In this document: in pieces, positions 12,026 to 21,822 of the stretch | Layout: every line of letters starts with the position of its first letter | How positions within the stretch are numbered: position 1 is the stretch's first letter | NCBI GenBank assembly: GCA_020002185.1 | Contig: CM034532.1 | Span: 45,279,506-45,343,505 of the forward strand | Length of the DNA: 64,000 nt | Direction of reading: 5' to 3' | Source: Paraescarpia echinospica | Taxonomy: Eukaryota > Annelida > Polychaeta > Sabellida > Siboglinidae | Position numbers and translations under genes: made by a program | Notes under the pieces: generated by a model | Databases searched by the model: none | Told to the model about the DNA's origin: nothing | The model's input: the letters and a program-made list of their open reading frames with translations, nothing else

Positions 12026-12763
12026 CCATATCAGTCTATAATAAACAGGGCCCAGCCAGGCCGCCCATACCGCCATTGCCAATGACTAAAAGGAAAACAA
12101 TCAAATAAATTTAGTACAAGCAACATTAATATATATACTCATACGTCTAAATATACGTGATTATAGCTGAATAAATCGAAATTACTAACCTGTCAGGAAG
12201 AACCTTTGCGAACGCTGCATCTCGTCTGTTGATATTGTAACTGACACCACGGCACGGGCAACGGCCCACGGCCAAGTCCACTGGCACTGTCGCCAACTCC
12301 TTCTGTTTGCTTCGTTTCTTCCATAGTCGTTCTCTAATAGAAATACACCTTTATGCGTGGGTACTGTTGTTGTCTGGCTAATTTAGCCCATTTTGCCGTG
12401 TCGGTATCATGTATGTTCGTGGACGTCCACTCGTTGCCTAAACTCGGAATTCCATAACATTAACAACGCCAAAGGGTGGGGGTCAAAGGTCAATATCGCC
12501 CATAATTCGCGATCACGAGAAGACAAGAACGCGATTCCACGCCAAGTTCAATGTCCATACTCAGCTAAAATCGAAGCAAAAAACCGGATCCGGTTTTTAC
12601 TAAAAACGAAAGAGTTTGCAGTTTTTGTATTAATTTTATAAAAACGAACTAATACGTATGCATAAACGAACTAGGATATCATTGGGGAGTACTTGATTCC
12701 TCTGTTTTTTGTGAAATTACTAAGAAACGCGAGGAGCAAGACAATCGAATTGGTTGAGTACCT
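12026..12763. other. no recognisable gene; right flank of the TTAA insertion
   Basis: The stretch holds short frames only. Its last 20 bases are the right terminal inverted repeat of the 243-12763 insertion. Confidence 0.5.
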
Positions 12764-13119
12764 TTAAACGTCAAATCAATTTACGTACAGGTATACGATG
12801 ACTTTTTGAAAAAATAAAATATACCGAACAGCATTTGAATATGTCACACACGAGATTGCTTGGCCCGTAGGCCGAGGCTCCGCCAAGGGACCGAGCCCTT
12901 ATTTGGTTGACGATGACATGTCTAAAATGTGGTGTTATAATAAGGCGTAATTTATAATAAAAGGATTATAAATTCAGCGGAGGTCGTTTTATCTGAAGTA
13001 ATGTATACGAAATGTAGACTACATATAGGACTGTATTATATCAGAACCTATAGCCTCGTTTTCTTTCGAACAGAGCGGCCATCTTGGAATTAGACGTTTG
13101 GTATCATTTCCGTACGATA

Positions 13120-13565
13120 GTAACTAAATTCGTGTCTCTTATAAAATCCGTACTCGAGACGTATCTGGACATGTTTGTTTGTTGTGAGCGCGCGCACCCT
13201 GTATGACGTCATCAAACTGCTACGCGCAGTAATTTTGTACGCGAGGTGAGTTGGTCAAACAGGTAGTGCTTTGGTTAGCCATTGTTTTGAGCTTTCGCAC
13301 TTGAATATAACAATTAGGTCGTAATCATAGTGATTTGGTAATGCTATCATTTGATGTCATCAACAGTGAGTTCAAATTCCCCTATAAAATCTCATTCTAG
13401 AAGTTTCTTTGATACTTTTGTCAACACACTTCAAAACCGACACTACTGGGTGCTACTGTCGCCTGGAGACGTATCTGGACATGTTTGTTTGTTGCAGGCG
13501 CGAACGCGCTCGCGTCCTGTATAACGTCAAAGCTATCATTGTCATTTGGTTAGTCATCCTTTGTA
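13120..13565 (+). repeat. duplicated promoter-like module in the palindromic element
   Basis: GAGACGTATCTGGACATG followed by TTTGTTTGTTG occurs at about 13156 and again at 13466, each followed by a C+G-rich block and a TGTATRACGTCA site. Each is preceded by a TATA-like string (TTATAAAATCC near 13140 and CTATAAAATC near 13383). A third related block without the first half begins near 14697. The pattern suggests a duplicated transcription start region. Confidence 0.55.
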
Positions 13566-13669
13566 AGAACTTTATTAGAAAATTCAATCACGACCTTCAG
13601 AATAAAATCAACGTTCACCACACCACAGGCCTATCACGCTATAAGCAAACTGGTAGTATGAACCGGTAA
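13481..13669 (+). CDS. small ORF, 62 codons, unrecognised
   Basis: The first ATG is about 100 bases downstream of a TATA-like CTATAAAATC. The predicted peptide has a hydrophobic stretch (AIIVIWLVILC) flanked by basic residues, so it could span a membrane. The inverted copy at 19012-19200 (minus) keeps the frame open with few changes, and a second direct copy near 14700-14850 also keeps a related frame open (IIVIWLAILCKNFIRKFN). The arms are so similar that an open frame in both is weak evidence. I do not recognise the product and the frame may be fortuitous. Confidence 0.25.
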   Translation: MFVCCRRERARVLYNVKAIIVIWLVILCKNFIRKFNHDLQNKINVHHTTGLSRYKQTGSMNR

Positions 13670-13959
13670 CCAAGCCCAAGGCTCTATGTGTTGGAAAAAC
13701 ATCCGTGTATTTGAGTTACTTATCTGTTAAAACACTCAAAGTGCCAGCTATTTATGTAGGATTTTGATCAATCCCTTTGACCTGTTACATTATCTAACAT
13801 ACGACATTTATACTTACCAAACTTTGTATTAACATCGACATAGTTAATAGTTAATACTCTTGTGAGAAGGTGGTTGGCTCTGAAAAGAATCGTTTAAATA
13901 TCTTCAAAAGCAATTCCAAAACCACCAACACCATTGGATGATGAGAAAACGTCGACTGT

Positions 13960-14466
13960 GTGCCGGTGGAATCTCCCGTGGCTATCAGGGCGCCCGCCCC
14001 GGCGAGACAACTACCGCCCCCCCCCCTTCCCTTGCTACCTTCACCTGTCCGTCGTGTTAGGCCAGTTTTACACGCCGCAACAATTGGAAGCGCCACATCG
14101 CCCGCGGCATTCGACTGTGGGACTCTACCGACAGAATCTTCCGTGGCTGCTACGGCGCCCGCCATTCCTGCCGTGAAGCCATCACCATCGTGGACGTCCT
14201 TCATCTGCCCTGACTGCTGCATATCTTTCAGCAGGAAAGACAACTGGAAACAGCACATGACTCGCGGCCACCGACATCACCGAAAAGGCCGTCTCCACGT
14301 CATACACCCCTACCCTCTCCGTTACTCCTATTACAAGATCCAGATGTGCTGCCAACTGATGTGTTTGTGCGAAGAAGACTCCAACGCTTCAAAAACAGTA
14401 GCGAAAGTTGCAAAGATAACTATAAATTTCCAAAAACAGCCACAAATCGGGCAAAATAACTCATAA
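13960..14466 (+). CDS. C2H2 zinc-finger protein, probably decayed
   Basis: This 168-codon frame has a proline- and alanine-rich N-terminus and one clear C2H2 finger, FICPDCCISFSRKDNWKQH followed by MTRGH, near 14200-14265. A second, older finger sits upstream in another frame (about 14043-14100): FTCPSC, a TAG at 14058-14060, then SFTRRNNWKRH. The right arm has AAG instead of TAG at the matching place, so the stop is a mutation in this copy. The region between the fingers repeats: the phrase VESPVA.RAPA matches TESSVAATAPA. The original product therefore had at least two fingers in repeated modules. DNA or RNA binding is inferred only from the fingers. Confidence 0.6.
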   Translation: MPVESPVAIRAPAPARQLPPPPLPLLPSPVRRVRPVLHAATIGSATSPAAFDCGTLPTESSVAATAPAIPAVKPSPSWTSFICPDCCISFSRKDNWKQHMTRGHRHHRKGRLHVIHPYPLRYSYYKIQMCCQLMCLCEEDSNASKTVAKVAKITINFQKQPQIGQNNS

Positions 14467-15877
14467 CGACAACGAATAAAATAAGGCGTCTGGTAATGTG
14501 TATAATTTCTTTATATAGCAGTTCGATAGAACATGAAGGTCACGTGGGCGTGCCGAAAGATTATGGATTGTAGGATAGGACATTAAGGTCACGTGGGCGT
14601 GCCGAAAGATCACCGAATTCAGAGTGCAAACTACACATGCGCAGTCGGTAGATTAGAAAATTCAAAAGCACGGACTGCAATGTAAAACTAGCTTTCAAGC
14701 GCTCGCGTCATGTATAACGTCAAAACTATCATTGTGATTTGGTTAGCCATCCTTTGTAAGAACTTTATTAGAAAATTCAATCACAGCCTTCAGAGTAAAA
14801 CATCGTTCACCACACTACAGGCATATCACGCTATAATCAAACTGGTATGAACTGGTAACCAAGCCCAAGGCTCTATGTGTTGGAAGAACAGTCGGGTATC
14901 GGCATATAACATCTATACTTACCAGCCGTATGATATTCCCTGTTCAAGTCTCATCTGTGTTTCGTCTGCATCTAGAGATCAACAGTATTGTTTCAACCTT
15001 TTAGCATGATATCGCTCTTAATCCACACATATGTACGTACGTAAAGAAGTAAACACAAGTGATGCGCTATGTCAACTCTTCGACCTTGACACCAAACTTA
15101 TCGAATAAAGAATTGGTTGCAAATCTCTTTTTCGAATCAGGCGCGTAACAAAGTGAAGCGTTATGATAGAACAGTACAGGAACATAATAACCTTCCAGAT
15201 AGGATATACCAGTATTTATATTGTTTACTGTGTTAACAGTTAACTGTACAAACTAACATTAGATCGTTTTTTTGATCTGTTTTCATGCTGTAGTATTTAA
15301 ATTCGTGCTTGTTCGGTAAACCTTTCAAACAATATTATATCATAAAAGGCCTAACCTGGCATGGGTAACCGAAAACGGATATACATAGATACATACATAT
15401 TCAGACGAATATAGAGGCATACATAGATAGAGGCCATTAATTCAAGTGCAGTGGTGAAAGACTGTTTGGGTGTTTTGTTAGACGCAGGTGTGAAGCTATC
15501 GTGACAGTCGAACATTTGTGTAATATCAATACTTGGTTGCAAGAAGCCGTTTCGAAGCAGTGGCGAAACATTATGAAACATATGATTCTGACAGTAATGG
15601 AGGGTGACCTGTAAATAACTTTCTTGTCTTGTACACGATTAAACTTTGCAAGACTGTATCAATGTCTAGTCTCTGATTCTTGTAGTTATGGAGTGTGACA
15701 TGTAAATACGTTTGTTTGTACATGAATAAAAGGTGCAAACCTCATCTTGTGTCTTTTTCATAGTGTAATGCAAAGCATGTGTTGGGAACCTTGACCTTAC
15801 ACAAACAGGCAAAGTCGAACTCTTTAAGGGACAAGAAACTCGGAATAGACGGGTTACTGCGACAACGGACGAGATAT
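14467..15877. other. spacer of the palindromic element with internal direct repeats
   Basis: AAGGTCACGTGGGCGTGCC followed by GAAAGAT occurs at about 14538 and 14586. The 210-base block 14697-14905 is a direct copy of 13497-13710 (CTATCATTGTSATTTGGTTA, ATCACGCTATAA, CCCAAGGCTCTATGTG). No other gene is recognised. The whole spacer is missing from the right arm. Confidence 0.6.
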
Positions 15878-15902
15878 CGCGCGCGCGCGCGCGCGCGCGT
15901 GC

Positions 15903-15962
<60 letters not shown>
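15878..15962. repeat. (CG)n then (TG)n microsatellite
   Basis: A pure CG run changes to a TG run of about 60 bases, the pattern expected from CpG decay at one end of an alternating purine-pyrimidine tract. Such tracts can adopt Z-form DNA. Confidence 0.95.
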
Positions 15963-15965
<3 letters not shown>

Positions 15966-16073
15966 AACTACTCCATTGTCGACACACTTCCGGGAATGTT
16001 AGAACTGTAGAGTCAGCCATTACAGTCACATGACTTGAGGTGTGACGGAACTTCTAGCGTAGCGGTCCATGTC

Positions 16074-16081
16074 TATAAATA
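16074..16081 (+). promoter_or_regulatory. TATA box of the second zinc-finger gene
   Basis: TATAAATA is followed by GCGGG and lies 111 bases upstream of the ATG at 16192, leaving room for a start site near 16105 and an 80-90-base leader. The downstream leader has ACTAGTCGGAAC and no upstream ATG in a long frame. Confidence 0.6.
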
Positions 16082-16191
16082 CGCGGGTACCATCTAACGG
16101 GTAACCAATTCACTAGTCGGAACTTATACTTACACCGACGAGTTCCAAGAGTCATTCCGTTCTTTACATTTGAACCGTAAACACCTACATC

Positions 16192-17172
16192 ATGAGCTTA
16201 TTGCCTATTCTACCAGCTGTCAACAAGTCCACACCATCATCGTTCCAGTGCCCAGATTGCAAGATACATTTCTCACGTCGGGACAGCTGGAAACGGCACA
16301 GTGTCCGCAGTTGCTGTGGACCATCGACAAATGCTAGGTCGCTGAATTCACTTTTCTCTGTGCCCACTACAACACCCGTGTCTCTGGCTCCAGCAACAAG
16401 CTCGACATTCCCGTTTCCATCTCAGGTGACCATGGAGTATACAAAGAAGATGACCCTGGTCGATCCCCGTATTTTGGAAAACATTCAACCGCAACGTCCT
16501 TCGACTGCTAACCCTATTGAAAGTGTCTTGAAAAGACTCGACAATGAAATGCAAGGCATATTAGAACGAAGTGATATACACGAGAGGGAAAAAGTCGTTG
16601 TATAACCAGGTGTTGAGTCGGTACAACGATCTTTCCGACAAACGTATCCAAGAACCCGTGCGTGTGGTCATCGCCAATTTCCCAGTGAAGAGAAAAACAA
16701 AGTACAAAATGCTAACGAAAATGAAGTCGTCGAAAAGGAGAGCATCGAAAACGAAATAATCGACAGCGTTCCAAAAACTATGAAGCAGAAAGCACGAAGA
16801 CTACTCGATAAAATGAAAAGTGCCGTAAGTTGGAACGATCGCGGCGAGATGATGTACAGAAACAAGGCGGTTCCCGGAAGTAATATCGTGGACCTTGTGA
16901 ACGACGTGCTGAGAAAACGGAAGTCGTTTGAACCGTTGGGATGGGAAACCTTCGCTCGTGGTCTCAAGGATGTCAACACGCCAATTGATTTAGTTGTGAA
17001 CTCAGATCGTTGGCTTTACATGCAGACAGCGTCAGTGGACGACGATATGTCAAAGGAAAAAAGCATTCCATTCGACAGCAATCGTCATCGGAATCGTAGA
17101 CGACCTGCATCATCGCGGCGATCAGCACATTCGGTGACACCTTTGCAAATCACACGTTGGGAACCTTATTAA
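16192..17172 (+). pseudogene. zinc-finger protein with conserved basic C-terminal domain (two frameshifts)
   Basis: The gene starts at ATG 16192. Near residues 18-37 is a finger-like unit, FQCPDCKIHFSRRDSWKRH, followed by SVRSCC. A middle segment reads VLKRLDNEMQGILERSD. The frame then leaves at a run of A near 16592 (stop at 16603) and continues in the +1 frame as SLYNQVLSRYNDLSDKRIQ before returning to the first frame by about 16690. The C-terminal half (16780-17172) has the blocks SWNDRGEMMYRNKAVPGSNI and GWETFARGL, then NTPIDLV, and ends in a basic arginine-rich tail. With two compensating corrections it would be about 327 residues. I recall similar blocks in uncharacterised proteins of invertebrate mobile elements but cannot name the family. 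The same domain survives intact in the right arm (18324-18752). Confidence 0.65.
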
Positions 17173-17265
17173 CATTACCGATTTGGAATATACAGGAACA
17201 GTGTGCAACAGACATCATGTCGGGAATATTCTGTCCATTATTTATCAGAAATATATGAAATGACA

Positions 17266-17271
17266 AATAAA
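17266..17271 (+). terminator. poly(A) signal of the second zinc-finger gene
   Basis: AATAAA lies about 94 bases after the TAA at 17170-17172. The mirror copy on the minus strand lies near 18225-18230 and follows the fused frame in the right arm. Confidence 0.6.
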
Positions 17272-17460
17272 ATCGTGTTGATGCTATGGACGAGTGTGTT
17301 TGTTTTTAGTTTTCATAGTCATCAAGATACACCTCACTTTTACCCGTTTTAGTGACAACAATTCTTTTGTGAACGTATCAGAGTGGGTGGTGTTCAATAT
17401 ACCTAAGTGAATTTTGACTTAAGAGTGGTATGTAATGTCAAACGCTACATTGCTTAAATC

Positions 17461-18040
17461 ACTTGTCCTGACGCTCACTACGACATCTGTGTAACACCAA
17501 ACACACAAAAATTGGGGTTAATCTCGCGAAAATTTAAACAACCACGAAGGTGGTTGTATAAATTTTCTGAAAATGTTATGTTTTTGTCCCAGAGGGATAA
17601 AACATAAAATTTTCGCGAGATTAACCCCAAATTTTGTGACGTCGTACCGGAAGTTACTTGACTGTCATGGCAGCCTCTACTAGGGACGCTACGTCGGAAG
17701 TGACGTCGCACCGGAAGTTACTTGACTGTCATGGCGGACTCTACGCTTCCGGTACGACGTAATTTCCGGTGTAGCGCCCCCTAACGGACAATTGGAGTAC
17801 TACGTCACATGATGGCGTCATCTAGCGGGTAAAAATATATAATTAGGTTAGATAGAGAAAACAATTTGTGGTTAATCTCGCGAAAATTTTATGTTTTGTC
17901 CCTCTGGGACAAAAACATAACATTTTCAGAAATTCTATACAACCACCTTCGTGGTTGTTTTAATTTTCGCGAGATTAACCCCAAATTGTTTGTGTTTGGT
18001 GTTACACAGATGTCGTAGTGAGCGTCAGGACAAGTGATTT
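17461..18040. repeat. axis of the palindrome with two hairpins and promoter-like spacer
   Basis: Two hairpin-forming blocks, about 17512-17637 and 17868-17996, are inverted relative to each other. Each has outer arms GGGGTTAATCTCGCGAAAAT and inner arms around ACCACGAAGGTGGT. Between them lie about 230 bases of unique sequence with two copies of CACCGGAAGTTACTTGACTG or its TACCGGAAG variant (near 17645 and 17710), an inverted CTTCCGGTACGACG block (17747), a TGACGTC site and a TATA-like AAATATATAATT (about 17827). The unique spacer is not part of either arm, so it may be a shared terminus, origin or divergent promoter. Confidence 0.6.
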
Positions 18041-18323
18041 AAGCAATGTAGCGTTTGACATTACATACCTCTCTTAAGTCAAAATTAACTTAGGTATATT
18101 GAACACCACCCACATTGATACGTTCACAAAAGAATTTTTGTCACTGAAACGGGTAAAAGTGAGGTGTATCTTGATGACTATGAAAACTTAAAACAAACAC
18201 ACTCGTCCATAGCATCAACACGATTTTATTTGTCATTTCATATATTTCTGATAAATAATGGATAGAATATTCCCGACATGATGTCTGTTGCGCACTGTGC
18301 CTGTATATTCCAAATCGGTAATG

Positions 18324-18752
18324 CTAATAAGGTTCCCAACGTGTGATTTGCAAAGGTGTCACCGAATGAGCTGCGCGCCGCGATGATGCAGGTTGTCTAC
18401 GATTCCGATGACGATCGCTGTCGAATGGAATGCTTTTTTCATTTGACATATCGTCGTCCACTGACGCTGTCTGCATGTAAAGCCAACGATCTGAGTTCCC
18501 AACTAAATCCATTGGCGTGTTGACATCATTGAGACCACGAGCGAAGGTTTCCCATCCCACCAGTTCAAACGACTTCCGTTTTCTGAGCACGTCGTTCACA
18601 AGGTCCACGATATTACTTCCGGGAACTGGTCTTACACGACGGACAGGTGAAGGTAGCAAGGGAGGGGGGCGGTAGTTGTCTCGCCGGGGCGGGCGCCCTG
18701 ATAGCCACGGGAGATTCCACCGGCACACAGTCGACGTTCTCTCATCATCCAA
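18324..18752 (-). CDS. fused ORF made by internal deletion in the right arm
   Basis: This 142-codon minus-strand frame joins a shifted reading of the first zinc-finger gene (MDDERTSTVCRWNLPWLSGR, the alternative frame of 13934) to the C-terminal domain of the second (PGSNIVDLVND, GWETFARGL, NTPMDLV, basic tail). The join matches left-arm positions 14065-14067 and 16870-16872, which share the trinucleotide GTT, so a deletion of about 2805 bp with three bases of microhomology explains it. The C-terminal domain is uninterrupted and has only conservative changes relative to the left arm. Whether it is translated is unknown. Confidence 0.55.
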   Translation of the reverse strand: MDDERTSTVCRWNLPWLSGRPPRRDNYRPPPLLPSPVRRVRPVPGSNIVDLVNDVLRKRKSFELVGWETFARGLNDVNTPMDLVGNSDRWLYMQTASVDDDMSNEKSIPFDSDRHRNRRQPASSRRAAHSVTPLQITRWEPY

Positions 18753-20033
18753 TGGTGTTGGTGGTTTTGGAATTGCTTTTGAAGATATTTAAACGGTTCT
18801 TTTCAGAGCCAACTACCTTCTCACAAAAGAGTATTAACTATGTCGATGTTAATACAAAGTCTGGTAAGTACAAATGTCGTATGTTAGATAATGTAACAGT
18901 TCAAAGGGATTGATCAAAATCCTACATAAATAGCTGGCACTTTGAGTGTTTTAACAGATAAGTAACTCAAATACACGGATGTTTTTCTAACACATAGAGT
19001 CTTGGGCTTGGTTACCGGTTCATACTACCAGTTTGCTTATAGCGTGATAGGCCTGTGGTGTGGTGAACGAGGATTTTATTCTGAAGGTCGTGATTGAATT
19101 TTCTAATAAAGTTCTTACAAAGGATGACAAACCAAATCACAATGATAGCTTTGACGTTATACAGGACGCGAGCGCATTCGCGCCCGCAACAAACAAACAT
19201 GTCCAGATACGTCTCCAGGCGACAGTAGCACCCAGTAGTGTCGGTTTTGAAGTGTGTTGACAAAAGTATCAAAGAAACTTCTAGAATTAGATTTTACAGG
19301 GGAATTTGAACTCACTGTTGATGACATCAAATGATAGCATTACCAAATCACTATGATTACGACCTAATTGTTATATTCAAGTGCCAAAGCTCATAGCAAT
19401 GGCTAACCAAAGCACGACCTGTTTGACCAACTCACCTCGCGTACAAAATTACTGCGCGTAGCAGTTTGATGATGTCATGCAGGGTGCGCGCGCTCACGCT
19501 CGCAACAAACAAACATGTCCAGACACGTCTCGAATACGGATTTTATAAGAGACACGAATTTAGTTACTATCGTACGGAAATGATACCAAACGTCTAATTC
19601 CAAGATGGCCGCTCTGTTCGAAAGAAAACGAGGCTATAGGTTCTGATATAATACAGTCCTATATATAGTCTACATTTCGTATACATTACTTCAGATAAAT
19701 CGGCCTCCGCTGAATTTATAATCCTTTTATTATAAATTACGCCTTATTATAACACCACATTTTAGACATGTCATCGTCAACCAAATAAGGGCTCGGTCCC
19801 TCGGCGGAGCCGATATTTTGTTTTTCTTCTTCAAAAAGTCATCGTATACCTGTATGACAAATTGATTTGACGTTTAACATTGGGTAAAAATGGCCTATCC
19901 TTTAACACAGGCGCGCTCCGGATCTTTTAACATGGGATTTCCCCCGGGGTGCTCCAGCGTACGCGCTGATTAACCTTGGAGCGCCCTGGGGGAAATCCCT
20001 ACCTTTTAACATGGGATTTCCTCCGGGGCGCGC
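18753..20033 (-). repeat. outer right arm of the palindromic element
   Basis: The sequence mirrors about 12764-13950 plus the terminal block seen at 161-242. It retains the single TTAA (19874-19877) that is occupied by the 12.5-kb insertion in the left arm. The last 160 bases contain repeated GGGATTTCCYCCGGGG blocks, likely subterminal repeats. The outer end lies near 20033 but cannot be fixed. Confidence 0.75.
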
Positions 20034-21054
20034 CAACGTAACTCGTACTTAACCTGACTAACTACTTACAACAATGAGAACTGCCATAAAAATCACAGGT
20101 TCCACATCTCCCTTCAGGAGATTTTTGAACAGACACTAAGAAGACAGTCAGTCAAGATTATTTATGATACTAAACATGTTCTGCATAATTAATTTCAGCT
20201 CCTTCCATCTGGCAGACGTTATATAACTCCTCGGTGCAGGCTTAATAGATACTAACACTCATTCGTGCCTAAATTACTTAAACAACTTAATTTATGATGC
20301 CTGCTGCCACAGTATCGCTTGTCGTTTTAGAATAAGTAATGTGTATGCATGTATTATTTATTTGCTTTTTATATCGAATGGTTTTATGTACATATTGAAG
20401 TTAATCTCACCCGAGACAAATTTCTCAACTCTATAGTTGAGACAACAAAGCATTATCTTATCTTATATTGGGGGCTAATCCTATCTCCAGCCCCCACCAA
20501 AAATATGCGGGGGCTGGGACTCCCAAATCCTCCCCGGTTCCGGCGACTATATATATATATATATATATATGCATAGATAGATATATGTATATATATATAT
20601 ATATTATAATTGGTGCAGCTTTTTTAACTCTATAATTGTTGGCTTGCACAAAGTTATAAAATCTACTTGTTTGTTTTATCATCACGTAGTCTTAGCCATA
20701 ACGCAAATTATCTTAGCCACAACTAATGGTTAAGACGTTGTGGCTCAGACAATTTTCTTAAACTTTTTCCTCTGGAATATATAACTCGTTTGAAATATGT
20801 TCCATTGACATTCCATCTTGGTATATACGCAATGCCACATAACTTGTATATTATATATGGCATATTATTAAAAAGTTACTGACATTTAACACGTTATGGC
20901 TTAGACAGGAAGAACAAATACCCGGCGAATTTTAGTCACAGAATTACACTTTTAAGAAGGAAAATCAAAAGCCCTGCTAGTGAACCTTTGATTTGCAAAA
21001 AGAGGGCAAAATAAGCTACTACTACTACAACAATTGTGGTTTGGAATGGTATAA
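20034..21054. other. no recognisable gene
   Basis: The region contains a short C-rich inverted unit around 20464-20535 (GGGGGCTAATCC... with AGCCCCC) and a TA microsatellite, but no coding signal. Confidence 0.5.
20547..20603. repeat. (TA)n microsatellite
   Basis: Alternating TA interrupted by GCATAGATAGATATATG. Confidence 0.9.
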
Positions 21055-21272
21055 TATACGTTCAGTTTAATTACCTGTGTTTTCTATTTTTATGTTGGAA
21101 ACTGTTATCCGTGAATCATGGAAAGACGTGACGTCACAGGAATGAGCAACGAAAAGACTTGCCGCAGCAACAGTAATACAGGTAATCCTGATTATTTTGT
21201 ACAGAGACAACGACCCCAACTCGACTCTTTGGTTGGTTTTCTTATCTTTGTGTGTTTGATTTAGATCTAAAC

Positions 21273-21625
21273 ATGCACAACATCGACAACGTGATGGCGT
21301 CCATCAGTTGTGTTTTCGTCATCGGTGCTGTCGTGGTGCTGTTATGTCACGTGACAACTGTGCACGTTCGAGGATCGCGACAATCTCCGTGGTGAGTCAG
21401 GAATATTTATTTTGATTGAGCTAATTGTCACTCGAGATATTATGTGTATACCGAGCTGCCTCCGTTGTTCTGATGCCGTTCAAATATAATACTTTGTGTT
21501 TTAACGACGACAGGCGGCAAGGTTACGATAGGCGGCAAGTTGACGACAGGCGGCCAGGTGACGTGACAAAAACAATTGGTCCGGCGTCTTGTGGCATGGC
21601 GACAGGAGACAGGCAACCGGTGTGA
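21273..21625 (+). CDS. possible two-exon secreted peptide
   Basis: Exon 1 starts at ATG 21273 and encodes a short polar stretch followed by a strongly hydrophobic segment (SISCVFVIGAVVVLLCHVTT), as in a signal peptide or signal anchor. It ends at 21391 with a donor GTGAGT. A matching acceptor (TTTTAACGACGACAG) precedes exon 2 at 21514. Joining them gives a 76-residue product with several Arg-Arg pairs (YDRRQVDDRRPGD) and one cysteine before TGA at 21623. Arg-Arg pairs after a signal peptide recall peptide precursors, but the evidence is thin. Copy C has lost the ATG (ATA) and copy B lacks this exon. Confidence 0.4.
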
Positions 21626-21639
21626 TAAAGTTCCAAGTG

Positions 21640-21822
21640 TGTCGCCGTACTTTCGTATTTAGTTGCAAAGCAACCGTTAGGTATAATGAGAGAAACTTTC
21701 AAAACGAAGCGATGGTTCTGAGGAAGCGTCGTCTTTCTACTAAACAGCCATCTTACATTAACAAGGACATCATCAGTTACTTCAGGCGGTTGCACGAGCA
21801 GAACGTGAACGTTCTCTCGTGA
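21640..21822 (+). CDS. conserved C-terminal ORF of the duplicated locus, copy A
   Basis: The frame reads KFQVCRRTFVFSCKATVRYN, then ERNFQNEAMVLRKRR, PSYINKDIISYFRRL and ends with TGA after NVLS. Copies B (51737-51928) and C (58505-58707) retain the same reading with mostly conservative replacements (ISYFKRLQELN, SSYFKRLHEQN), and the stop is in the same place. This is the best evidence that the locus was protein coding. How it joins the upstream exons is not clear, since the frame is closed by TGA upstream. The family is not recognised. Confidence 0.5.
   Translation, partial: CRRTFVFSCKATVRYNERNFQNEAMVLRKRRLSTKQPSYINKDIISYFRRLHEQNVNVLS

Larger units (their letters stand above)
243..12763. 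mobile_element. 12.5-kb insertion at TTAA, with short terminal inverted repeats
   Basis: The left end reads AGGTCCTCAACCAAT and the right end, reverse-complemented, reads AGGTACTCAACCAAT followed by TCGATTG, so both ends carry a terminal inverted repeat of about 20 bases. The left copy holds a small internal duplication of CCTCAACCAAT. TTAA flanks both sides (239-242 and 12764-12767), and the empty site with a single TTAA is at 19874-19877. A TTAA target duplication is used by the piggyBac and Kolobok families; the AGG ends do not fit the CCY ends typical of piggyBac. About 5.7 kb is native sequence and the rest is the BEL/Pao element. I could not recognise a transposase in the native part, so the element may be non-autonomous or decayed. 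Confidence 0.72.
12764..20033. mobile_element. large palindromic element with zinc-finger genes (two inverted copies)
   Basis: The left arm 12764-17747 and the right arm 17748-20033 are inverted copies around an axis near 17748. For example, the stop codon at 17170-17172 pairs with 18324-18326. The right arm lacks the counterpart of about 14068-16872. The outermost part of the right arm (19874-20033) carries repeated blocks of AACATGGGATTTCC and pairs with 161-242. The arms are highly similar but not identical. The left arm encodes two zinc-finger ORFs with their own TATA boxes. I cannot assign the element to a named superfamily. A tail-to-tail joined pair of a DNA element, or of a linear DNA virus-like genome, would both give this shape. 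Confidence 0.75.

Noticed and set aside
243..12763. piggyBac assignment of the 12.5-kb insertion based on TTAA
   Set aside because: The ends start AGG rather than the CCY of piggyBac and no DDD transposase frame is seen; only a TTAA-type label is justified.
15779..15967. Frame ending in a Cys-Val repeat, and a similar one at 32149-32334
   Set aside because: These are translations of CG/TG microsatellites.
14063..16872. Splicing (cDNA capture) as the reason for the missing segment in the right arm
   Set aside because: The proposed acceptor side reads GGCGGTTCCC without an AG, and the junction shows a GTT microhomology; deletion is simpler.
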